Shown piece after piece: positions 28,001 to 40,000 of a stretch of DNA of 64,000 nt (position 1 is the first letter of the stretch; every line of letters starts with the position of its first letter). The notes under the pieces are model-generated. The model was not told the origin of the DNA. It did no database searches and saw nothing but the letters and a program-made list of their open reading frames with translations. Source of the DNA: Phoronis australis (lineage: Eukaryota; Phoronida; Phoronidae); NCBI GenBank assembly GCA_002633005.1, contig NMRA01000046.1, positions 386,266 to 450,265 of the forward strand. Reading direction: 5' to 3'. Both the position numbers and the translations under genes were made by a program.

Positions 28001-31000
28001 CTGTGTTATGGATGTTACATTTAGGTTGTGGTTGCAATCAATGGTGTCCCTGCTAGTTGCTATGGCAACAACTGTACATTCAGTTACAGTGAAGATGCCA
28101 CACCTACTGTGGACAGCGTATCACCTGTCTCGGGTATGTGAAACATTAACTCTTGTTAACCCTCATAATTTCAAAGAATGTCTCGATAGGTGTTATTTTC
28201 ATTTTTTTAGATTTTCTTTCAATTCTGAAAAATTCCAGGAAGAAATTGCTGTTTTTAAGATAATAATTCAGCTGTCAGTGTAGTCAACAAAAGGTGACTG
28301 TTTATGAATTTTCAAAGCGTTTGGCATCTGGCTTGTCATTGTGTTGTAGGCTCTACAGGGACTCACATCACTCTCAGTGGATCAGGCTTCATATCTGTCA
28401 CTGATGACATCAAGGTTACCATTGGTGGAGATGTTTGTAATGTGACTGCTGCATCAGCCAGTCATATTGACTGTACTTTAGGTAAGTACCAAACTGGATT
28501 GCAGCATTATGAATATGGCATGATTTTGTCCGTTATCTCAGGTTACGAACTTGATTGATTATTGCAAATGAAATGAGTGTATTTGCAAGGAATTTTATGT
28601 GTTCAACATGTGTGATTTTGTGATAGGTGATGCGTTAAGTAAAACACTTTCACTTTGCGGAAAAATGCAAGCCTTTTTAATTCTGTGTTGTATATTGTTG
28701 GGCATGGTTTAGCTTAAGGATAAAAAAGCTTTTTGTTGTACATTCTAGGGCATGGTATAGCTGGCAGACACACTCCAGTAGTCAGTCTATCTCAGGCTGG
28801 TCTAGCTAGAATAAATAGTGGGACTGTCACAGTCAAACCTGAAATAACATCATTGAGTCCAACATCAGGCAGTAGTGCTGGTGAGTAGTCAGTCTATCTC
28901 AGGCTGGTCTAGCTAGAATAAACATTGGGACTGTCACAGTGGATATTATGATTTATAAATAGGACTTGCTAGAAAGTCATCACATGAATGGATGTCCGAT
29001 ATTCACAGTACATTACATTATTAATCTCGTGTTTAGTCAAGTGATAATTCGTTTTTGAGTGAATGTCTTTTTATTAATGAAACTGTAATGGAATTTTGAA
29101 ACTCAAAATAACTCGTATCTGAGAATGAGTCTATATTTCAAAAAAATGTTTTCCGTTTTCTGTAGATTTTTTGGACTGAAGCCCCATAGTCTTAGAGAAG
29201 AAGAAGAAGCAGCAATAACCATGATTTGTGTAGTTAAGTTGTGGGAAATACTCTCTTCATAAACTCCTCTACTGTTTTCTATATTTTGTTCCCTTCAGGT
29301 GGTAGCCTGCTCACTATAACTGGCCGTGCCTTCAGTAGCTCTTTTAATGAGAACACAGTGACTGTTGGAGGACAGGCCTGCCACCTGGTGAAGTCCACAT
29401 TCTCACAGATAGTGTGTGTCACACCTGCCAAGGCAAGTCTGTTATGGAGGTTTTTGTTTTTGTCAATGGAAATTGGCTGTTGAATGTGATGCCAGTGTTT
29501 GTCTTGATGTTTGCAAAATTCCATCACGTTTGGATGACACTTAAAAGACTGTAATGATTGTCGTTAAATTTTGTATAATTTTAAGTTCCAGCTTTTGACC
29601 GACTGGACTGTGTTAGATGACTTTAAGTTTCTTTTGCAGAAGGCAGGCAGCTCATCAGATGCACAAGTGACAGTGTCTGTCAATGGACAGAGTCATACTG
29701 CCACCACTACCTTTGAGTATGACTCTATGAATACAGCCAAGGTTACTGCAGTGGACAAGACTGAACTTCCTGTCTCTGGTATGATGTGATGGCTGTCTGA
29801 CGTGTACAAGATTATGGTGTGANATCATTGAGTCCAACATCAGGCAGTAGTGCTGGTGAGTAGTCAGTCTATCTCAGGCTGGTCTAGCTAGAATAAACAG
29901 TGGGACTGTCACAGTGGATTTTATGATGTATAAATAGGACTTGCTAGAAAGTCATCACATGAATGGATGTCCGATATTCACAGTACATTACATTATTAAT
30001 CTCGTGTTTAGTCAAGTGTTAATTCGTTTTTGAGTGAATGTCTTTTTATTAATGAAACTGTAATGGAATTTTGAAACTCAAAATAACTCGTATCTGAGAA
30101 TGAGTCTATATTTCAGAAAAATATTTCCTGTTTTCTGTAGATTTTTTGGACTGAAGCCCCGTAGTCTTAGAGAAGAAGAAGAAGCAGCAATAACCATGAT
30201 TTGTGTAGTTCAGTTGTGGGAAATACTCTCTTCATAAACTTCTCTACTGTTTTCTATATTTTGTTCCCTTCAGGTGGTAGCATGCTCACTATAACTGGCC
30301 GTGCCTTCAGTAGCTTTTTTAATGAGAACACAGTGACTGTTGGAGGACAGGCCTGCCACCTGGTGAAGTCCACATTCTCACAGATAGTGTGTGCCACACC
30401 TGCCAAGGCAAGTCTGTTATGGTGGTTTTTGTTTTTGTCAATGGAAATTGGCTGTTGAATGTGATGCCAATGTTTGTCTTGATGTTTGCAAAATCCCATC
30501 ACGTTTGGATGACACTTAAAAGATTGTAATGATTGTCGTTAAATTTTTGTATAATTTTAAGTTCCAGCTTTTGACCGACTGGACTGTGTTAGATGACTTT
30601 AAGTTTTGTTTTGCAGAAGGCAGACAGCTCATCAGATGCACAAGTGACAGTGTCTGTCAATGGACAGAGTCATACTGCCACCATTACCTTTAAGTATGAC
30701 TCTATGAATACAGCCAAGGTTACTGCAGTGGACAAGACTGAACTTCCTGTCTCTGGTATGATGTGATGGCTGTCTGACGTGTACAAGATTATGGTATGAT
30801 GTGATGGCTGTCTGACGTGTACAAGATTATGGTATGGTGTGATGGATGTCTGTGTACAAGATAATGGTATGGTGTGATGGATGTCTGTGTACAAGATTAT
30901 GGTATGATGTGATGGCTGTCTGTGTACAAGATTATGGTATGGTGTGATGGATGTCTGTGTACAAGATTATGGTATGGTGTGATGGATGTCTGTGTACAAG

Positions 31001-34000
31001 ATTATGGTATGGTGTGATGGATGTCTATGTACAAGATTATGGTATGATGTGATGGATGTCTGTGTACTAGATTATGGTATGGTGTGATGGATGTCTGTGT
31101 ACAAGATTATGGTATGGTGTGATGGATGTCTGTGTACAAGATTATGGTATGGTGTGATGGCTGTCTGTGTGCAAAATTAGCAAAATGCATGTTTTGTTCA
31201 TTTGTGATTGCGTGAATGGTTATCAGCATTTTACCAACAAACTTGAACCTGATGGGAAAATTATGATTCAAACTTGATATAGAAACTCATTATAATTTCG
31301 ACCAGACATTGAAGATTCGATGGGCTGTTTCCACTAGGCAATGGTGACTGTCCGATTCATGCAAAAATTGCACTGCCTTCTGCTGGTGTTCCAGGATAAC
31401 AACTTCTGAACCCTGGAGTATGAGTCAGACACCATAAATCTGACACCAACATTTTGGTGTCATGGCCCTAGAACATTGACAGAAAGTCATGAAATGTTTA
31501 GGAGAATCAGTCAATTTTTTCCCAGCTGAATGAGCCAGTTGGCTTGGCAGCATTGGGAGTAATCAGTGTTAAGTTATTTATTTTATAATGTGCAAATCAA
31601 GTACATCACCTAGTAGACGGATTGAATGATAATGTCCATCATCTAATTCTTGATCCTGTTTTTTCAGGGGGAGTAGTGACAATAACTGGCTCAGGTTTTG
31701 GCAGCTTTGCAGCTGTTGAATTCCCGGTTACCATCGGTAAGACCTCTTGTGCTGTAGTGTCTTATAATGACACTGTGATCCAGTGTAGACTGTCATTGAT
31801 GTCACCGGGTAAACATGCTGTCCAAGTACAACTAGCTAATGGTTACGCAAATGCAAGGTAACTAACCCACCTCTGTGTTTGGTAAAGAAAATGTATTATT
31901 TTTAAGTCTCAACGCTGATAAAACTTTTAATTGAAGATGTAAACATAGTTATTAACAAAAAACTTTATTTTTAATGTGAACTTTACACTGTTTAAGGTTG
32001 TCATTGATTTTCTATTTCTTGTGAATCAAAATACTTACATTACATGATAGCCATGTATTTTCAGCTTATGCCCTGAAGTCAATGTAGACCTTGAAGTAAC
32101 TGGTGTATGGCCACAGCTGGGTTCATTTGCTGGAGGATCACTTCTGACTATAGTTGGGCGGGGCTTCAGTGATGATATCAGTGATGTGTCAGTCTCAGTA
32201 GGACCACGTCCATGTACTGTTGTGACCAGTTCACAGACTCAGGTCACCTGTAGGACTAGTGCAGTGTATGCAACACATAAAGTTTCCAACATGGGCATTC
32301 ACCCAGGTATGTTTTTTAAAAAAATCTTTCATCAAACAAACAGTACACGAAATAATACACATGCCTGTTCAAAAATCAAAGACCTATGGTAAGGTGAACA
32401 GTGCTGACATAACTGTCTATTTTGTTTCTAGTTATTTTCTTGCCATGAAACTATGAAGAGAGCTTTTCCATTGGTTTTGTTCAATTTTGCCAATAACGAT
32501 TTCTTAATATTCCTCGATAATTGATCATTCAAGCTTTATTCAAGATGGTAATAAAGATTTTTTTAAAATTCTCTTGTCATTTCATAGAAACTGAATCTGA
32601 TTGATGCACTTGACAAATGATTATAAATGCATACTACAATAAATATGTGTCCCCAGTACTTTTGCAGCATAATGTGAAATATATTAAAGGCGAAGGCAAC
32701 CTTTTTCCATGTCATTTTGAGCTAAAATAAGGTTGGTTGGTTATCCTAGACATATTTTTCACTTAATTACAGCTTTTCGTAATTTTATTAATTATTCGTC
32801 CGCTTTTCCGGAAGTGACGTTTTAGGAGGCAAGCGCTTCCCGCCAATTTCTTTTCACATAGTCTGACTGTGAGAGCTGCCGAGTCAGTCATTGTTCTACC
32901 TCGGTTGTGTTAAGTTCCGTCGTCGTTCGCTTTCATTTACTAGTCAGTCAACATGCCACACTGTTGCTGCGTACCGGGATGTAGTAATTATCGGCTCACG
33001 CGCGCTTTGGGAGTGCCTTTGCATCGCTTTCCGATGGATGACACACTTCGCCGTACTTGGCTCGTTCGTGTGAAGAACGCAGCGTTACCCGTCCACGCAA
33101 CGTACAAAGCAGTGGAGAATTACCGTGTGTGTGGCAAGCACTTTCTGCCGTCCGATTACGAAAGGGATTTGTACGCTGAACTGATGAAGGTCCCCGCGAA
33201 ACAACGCTTGAAGAAGGATGCCATTCCGTCTGTGTTGATTCCCGGCAGTGCCCCGTCGCCACCCCCGAGAAGTGCGTTTTTGAAGCGAGAAGCCTCGCGA
33301 GCTGTGGCCAGTACAGTGACTGGAGCCAGTGGAGGCACTTCATCTACTGTCACCCGTGCCTCCGAACGTACCCCAGAGCGTGCAATTCCTGGAACCAGTA
33401 GTGATTCGCCCTGTGCTGTTTTCTCCAGCCCAGAGCCTCTAAGCAGCCCTGCAGCGATATTGAGTAGTGGGAGTGATTACAGGCCCAGTTCGACACCCAG
33501 TGAAGAGGACAGTTCGTCGTCCAGTGAACAGATCGGTGAGCCAAACTTTGATAAGTTTATTGTGGACTTGTCTAAAGTGTTGGAGCTATTTAGAAGGTGC
33601 CAGGTGTGTGGCGAGGGAGTCACACGACACAATGTAAGCAGTTTGGGTGCTCAGGTCACCATCCAGTGGGAGTGTGTCACGGGACACTCTGGCAAGTGGG
33701 ACAGTTGTTCCTCTGTCCGTGGTATGCCGGAGGTCCACTTAACCATGTCCAGTGGTGTGCTCTTCACTGGAAACACGTTTCAGTCGGTGAAGACAATGAT
33801 GGACTTTGGAAAAGTCAAGTTTTTTTTCGAAAACAACATTCAACAACATTCAGAATTCCTATTTAATACCAGTTGTCAATGACGCATACATGTCACAACA
33901 TCTCGAGTTGGTGGCGGAATTCATGGAGAAGGAGAACTTGTCTGACTCACCAGGGCGGTCCGCCAAGTATACCACATACACTCTAATGGAGGAAGAGACC

Positions 34001-37000
34001 AAAAAGATAATTGATGTGGAACTCGGAACAGCACAAGCATTCAATTGAGGTAGGCATAACAACGCACACAGTGCATTTGCACCAAGATGTGTCACCACGT
34101 CTGTCTTCAGTAGCCGCCTCGTTTCTCTCAACAGCTGCCTGTGCCTGTGTGTACTCTGCCTCGTTGTACTCGGGCTCAAACATGTACCCACCCACTGAAT
34201 GTCCGTGAAAAAATTCCTAGTCACCACTGCTGTGAACAAGGTCTCCGTCACTCACACTACTGTCACTGTGATACGGGTCACCGACTCCAGCCATTTTCAG
34301 CTTACAACACACTAAACAATCCCTAAATCCAACGCAGTTGAGTTCTCTACTAACCTATCTTGCCGCAGAATACTCGCCGATGGAAAGTGGTGGCGACAAT
34401 TGGTGAAAAATAGCACAAAACAAAAGTAGAATAGAACAGATTCGCACAGTAAGCTCAACGCAAAACCAAGTGGCGGGAAGCGCTTGCCTCCTAAAACGTC
34501 ACCTCCGGAAAAGCGGACGAGTAATTAATAAAATTACGAAAAGCTGTAATTAAGTGAAAAATATGTCTAGGATAACCAACCAACCTTATTTTAGCTCAAA
34601 ATGACATGGAAAAAGGTTGCCTTCGCCTTTAATGGTGTCTATGTTCAATGGAACATTATTGTCTCTTAGTTGACATCTGTTTAGAGGCTAACTTTGGTGG
34701 ATATTTTATCCTGATGATGAAGACACTTCCAAGGACGATGTTATCTTGACCCTTTGTATTTAGAAATGGGTCCAGGTTATGTGTGGAGCCCTCAACATAT
34801 CACCATCACTTCTGGTGACTGGGTTGAGTGGCAGTGGACCACTCTACCTGGTACACACCAGGTTACATATGGTGTTCAACAGACTATAGATGGCACTAGT
34901 GTCGACTATGATGGTACAGGCTTCATCAGTGAAAGGACTTCAGAAGGTAAGACCTGTTACTAAAGTGCTTCCACCAAATTTGATCTCACAAAATGATTGT
35001 GTAAACATGATTTAAGGATATATTGCATTCAATTAAAAATTAATCTAATGAATTTTAAGTTTGTAAGTTTGTGTAATCTACCATAGTTATTCACTCTCCT
35101 CCGTGTTTTATAACGTAGATTGTTGATTGAATGTGATAAACTAGGTTGACACTTGACTTCTTCAAGCCTCATTGTAGGTAAGGTTTGGTCAAATGGAGTA
35201 TAACTACAATTTTCTTGGTTGATCAAGGCTAACAGTACTGTGCATTATTTGCTTATGGAAAATTTCTGTTTGTTTTTCTGCAGGCAAATTCACCCAGCAA
35301 TTTCTGAAAACTGGCACCTACTACTATTCTGCTGGGAAAGTGGAAGGTGTTGGTAACTTCAAAATGACTGGTGTAGTGACAGTGAAGTCTTCACCAGATC
35401 AGAGCAATGTTGTCAATGTTAAAGTGTCTGGTGTAGTAGTGCCACATAATATTGGGAAAGGTGATTGATGTTGTTTTGTGTGTTTTGTACAATCAGGAGA
35501 TGGAATATAATGTCATGTTTGGTAATATGGAATGTTGTTTCTGTAAAGGCACTTTTGCTAAAAATGTTACTTAAAACCATAATTTGCTATGAGGGTTCAT
35601 ATGGACTGTGTATAATGTTCATTTTACCATTCACTAATTGGTTGTGTGTCTAATACTCTTTTAGTCAAAATATTGAATACTCAGCAGACTTTCTGTGTCC
35701 AACACATTGTCTTGACCAGTGTTGTTTATATATATTCTTCACAGTTTTCTTTGATAAAATCTCTTCCTCAATGAGATTGTTATCAGTCGTCATGATTAGG
35801 AAATATTAAAGGCAGTTGCTGTTTTTAATATGGGCAATTATATAAATTATTAGTACTACATGATTTCAAATATTGTGTGTTGAAGTGATTAGCATACACA
35901 AAATTAGTACCAGCAAATACTGAGATTGGAATCATAAATTATTTCTTTGCTTTAGTTAGTTTTCTTTTTTCTGATTGTTGTGCCGTAAATCATTTCAGGT
36001 GTTTCAAAACCAGCCACTTCCTGTTTGCACAAGTTACCTGCTGCTCCGTGCAGCACACCGGCTACTCCTGGTGGTAGATTCTACTTCTCTCAAACCCAGT
36101 GTTCCACCCCAGTCATAACTATGGTATCTCCCAGTAATGTCACTGTAGGTGAAAACATTACCATTCAAGGCAAGTGGTTGGCTATTTACCATGAGAATAA
36201 GCTTGTCTTTAAGAACTATTAGATGCATTTTATGTAGGTGAGATGTTATGCTGTCATAACTTAAATGTCATGGTATCCCTGCTGAAGCTGACAGTTTATT
36301 TTTTAAGATATGTGTGATAGACATATTGTTCCCACTGGCAGGTGTTTCATTTCGGAAATGTCTTTTCTTCCTGTTATGGTATAATAACATTTATCTGTAA
36401 TTGTTGTCCTCTTCCATTTAATTCCAGGCAGTGGTTTGGGTGTTGAAAACTGTCAAACTGCTGTGTCTGTTGGGGGCTACGTGTGTGATGTCATCAGCTC
36501 TTCCGAGAATAAAGTCATGTGTGCGTTGTCATCCAAATCTCAAGTCCCAGGTAACACCACTAGCTGTCACAAATGCTATTGGAGGCTGACAGTAATAAAA
36601 TTCAAATGATATTAGTGATAAATGGGGTCTGTCAGAAATTTGGTTTTACTGTCATGTTTTTCCCGGTGATGGATTGGCACAAGTTGTTACCGATCGGTGC
36701 TAATAGCTTTTGATGTGACGATAGACTGAAGACTGGTTTGAGTTAATCACTTTTAAGTATTAAACTTGACCGTATGTTCAGAAGTCTACTCAAACAAAAC
36801 ATAAGGTCTGTTCTATGCTCCAGCCAGTGCTGCGAAGCCTTGAATTGTGATGAACTTCTGAGACACTTCCAACAATTGTATACACTTGTTGATTCAATAA
36901 TCTGATGTTTCTATAGCTGGCTCTCTATTGACTAATGGTGTAATGCTGATTCTGTATCGTATTTCCAATGCTAACTATACTCAACTTCAACTGACTGTGA

Positions 37001-40000
37001 CTGACTTTTAACTGGCTTTTAACTGGCTTTCAACTAACCCATGCCTGGGTATTTATAGTCTCTTACAACTTTCTAGAACAGTTCTCCAAGTCAAGCACAT
37101 TCTATAACTTTCCAGGATCTGCCCAATCACTCCACAAACATGGCTTTGACATGTTCCAAACTACATTGAAGCCTAACTTCAACAGAATTTTGTTATTTTA
37201 GATGTATTGGGCTAACCAGATAGTCCTAGCAAAGCCTTAGTAAAATAAGAAAACGCGAGTTCAATGACACAAGTGTAAGTTTGTCAAATGATAGGTGAAG
37301 CTGCCTTTTTGTGCCATGTTGCGTCACCACGAGATCCCAGCACAGACATCCAAAGGCCGAAAACAGTGTTGTATTGAATAGGGGTCTGAATAGAACACCA
37401 TTGCGTGCCGGTGTTATTCGCAGCTGTTTGAATTAAAAGGTGATTCTCACGGTGACGTAGGCAAAAGCAAGCCAATACGCCCAACAATTCGTTACATTTG
37501 GCAATTTATGGCACTAGTTGGCTCAGAGCGATGCTCTAAACATGCTGCAGGGACCAAATTTACAGATGTTACCGTTGAAGATAGGCTTTACTAACATACT
37601 GGAATCTTCTAGAATGTTCCCTGCTATTCTATTGTAAACCTAATTATACCATTACTGGCCTGACCTCATGGGTCATGTCAATGAAGTGCTATCTGTTAGT
37701 AATCAAATCTAAACAGTAACATTAAAAACTACAACTTTTTTCAGACGAGTGTACTTCTGACATTTACGCGACTTTTTCTGAAAAATATTTAAATCTTACT
37801 TTAGCACAAGTACAAAGTCTCGTAGAATATATCCATACCACTGTATCTTTCTGGGATAATCTATTTATTTAATTATTTCTAGGCTGTGATGTGCTAATGA
37901 CTAGACTTTTATTCAATAATTGTGAAGTGGGCGCCAAGTTTTGGTTAAGTCACGTTTTCTGAAACAGATCAGAGTCTTCATGGAAAGTTTGATTCACAAA
38001 TTCTGGTAAATGTGCTTTCTATGTCAAGAATGGCGAATATGCTTAACAACCTTGTCAGTTAATCCTAGGTGACATATTGTGTCTTTCATAAATAATATGA
38101 AAGTACGCTCTCAGCTTACTGAATTATCAATATGTAGTTTCTGTGTTTTTTCCATAAAAAATAAAATGAGTTTTATTTTCGTGCAATACCACTGTGTTTT
38201 CTTTCAGTTGGTGTTCCATTGAAAGTGACCACAGTCATCACTGGACTGGGTGAAGCTACAGTAGAGAGTGATTTCTATGTGGCAGTGGCGCCCTCTCTCA
38301 CAGACTTCCATCCACAGCAGGGCTCTTTGTTGGGAGGAACACAGTTGACTATTACAGGTAATTTCTTCTTAGTATTAAGACTGAATTGAAAATCCATATC
38401 AGACTGTCCTCGACTATTATTTAAACTTCAAGGGAACTATACATTGAGACTTGTGAAATAATTGACAATTGTAATGTGCAGTGTGAACTGTTATATTTGG
38501 CACTGCATTCAAACTCACGCTTTTGTTGTGGGTCCCAATTTCAGGTAGTGGATTTTCTGAAGAGATGACTATACTTCTTGGAAGCTCTGGCAGTAGCTGT
38601 AGAGTTACCAGTGCTAACTACACCAGTGCCCTCTGTGTGACCACTTCAGGAAGTGAGAGTCCAGTCTCCATCTCTGTACATGTAAATGGACTCACACACA
38701 CTGCCGCTGGACAGTACTCATTCACAGATGTAGCCACACCCAAGGTTCTTGCTGTAACTCCAAACACAATATCAGCACCCAACAGCATCCTAATGATTAC
38801 TGGTGAAGGATTTAATGGCAGTCTAGAGGACATTAGTGTCTCTCTTGGAAGTGCAGTCTGTACTGTTTTGATTGCCAACAGCAGCCATATTGAATGCAAG
38901 ACTCAAGATGTGGTTGTTGGAGGTTACGCCGTCAAGGTCATCATTGGAAGACTGGGAAAGGCAGCTTGTCCAAATGTAAGTTAGCACAAATTTTGCTTCC
39001 ACGTTTATTGAGAATACATGGTGGTGAGTGCTAAGTCACCAGATTCTCTGAAGTTTGTTAAACAATTGTGCTGTTCACACTGTATTACATAATGGCTGTG
39101 ACTGTGTTTCCGTAATGCAGCCTTGATCATATTAAATAGTTACATTTTTACCTAATTAACATTTACAGTTCCCAGTGTTTAGCATAATACTTGTAATTTT
39201 CACAGCCATCTTCCTGCCAAGTGACTATCAACCCAGTAATATCCAGTATGTCACCCAAACTTGGTAGCACCAACGGTGGTACAAGACTGACCATCACTGG
39301 TCTTGGCTTTGATAACACGTCCACCAGAGTGTCAGTTGCTGGACAGCTATGCAAGATTGTGAGGTAAGTTGTCTACTTAAGAGATTGCTGAGAATGTAAA
39401 TATTTTGAAATATAAATATATTACATTCATCTTGTCAAATGTTTTGCTGAACTTCATTTAAGCATCGTCAGTGACTGTACAACCAATAAATGATTCCACC
39501 ACAAATTTTTGAGTGCAGCAGCTCAGAGACTAAATCCATCTGGTAAGAACCACACAACACGCAATAACATCATGTCCACAGGTGTAGCTGCACTGATGTA
39601 GCATTACTGTTTAAAGAGTATTGTCTGAGCCTTTTGTCCGTGGATCATAATTGACTCTTTGGTATTAGTTTCAGTGATAAAGAGTCATGTGTTAGCATGT
39701 GTATAGTCAACCTCGTGTTTACTCTATGTGCTGCTGTTATTGTATTTTGTGTGAGATGATTTACTGTATCTTGCTGTGGAACCGTTTGTTGGTTATATAG
39801 TCACTAATTATGCTTCACAATGTCTTTTTATAAATATGAAATTTGTTCTTGTGAAAAGTTTTGTTGTTTTTTCTATTAATAGCATGACCAAAAACTGAAA
39901 TTGTGTTGTCTCCTCGTGAAGAGTTTTTCATTTTCAGTTTATTGTGGGCTTAAGTCAAACAATGTTCGGATAGTGTCCTTTCATGTTTGTCTTCATCAAC

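Larger units (their letters stand above)
28849..30766. repeat. ~970-bp tandem duplication containing two IPT exons
   Basis: Sequence from ATCATTGAGTCCAACATCAG (28849) to TGTCTCTGGTATGATGTGAT (about 29790) is repeated from 29824 to about 30770 with only scattered differences. The ambiguous base N at 29823 sits exactly at the junction. The copy includes the last 32 nt of exon 25, both following exons and all introns between. It could be a real recent duplication or an assembly join of two haplotypes. Confidence 0.93.
32688..34628 (+). mobile_element. Kolobok-like DNA transposon, copy A (internally deleted)
   Basis: 1941 bp flanked by TTAA at 32684-32687 and 34629-34632. Long terminal inverted repeats: AGGCGAAGGCAACCTTTTTC at the left is answered by GAAAAAGGTTGCCTTCGCCT at the right, and the match continues for about 170 bp (through GTAATTTTATTAATTA and GGAAGCGCTTG.CTCC). 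TTAA target duplication plus a THAP-domain protein is the signature of the Kolobok superfamily. The plus-strand transposase frame breaks off and a minus-strand Cys-rich frame fills the right part, so it is non-autonomous. Confidence 0.88.

Noticed and set aside
33996-34326. Plus-strand frames downstream of the THAP gene (34011-34208, 34141-34326)
   Set aside because: They are shadows of the minus-strand Cys-rich ORF, whose paired CxC and CC motifs are shared with the second element copy.
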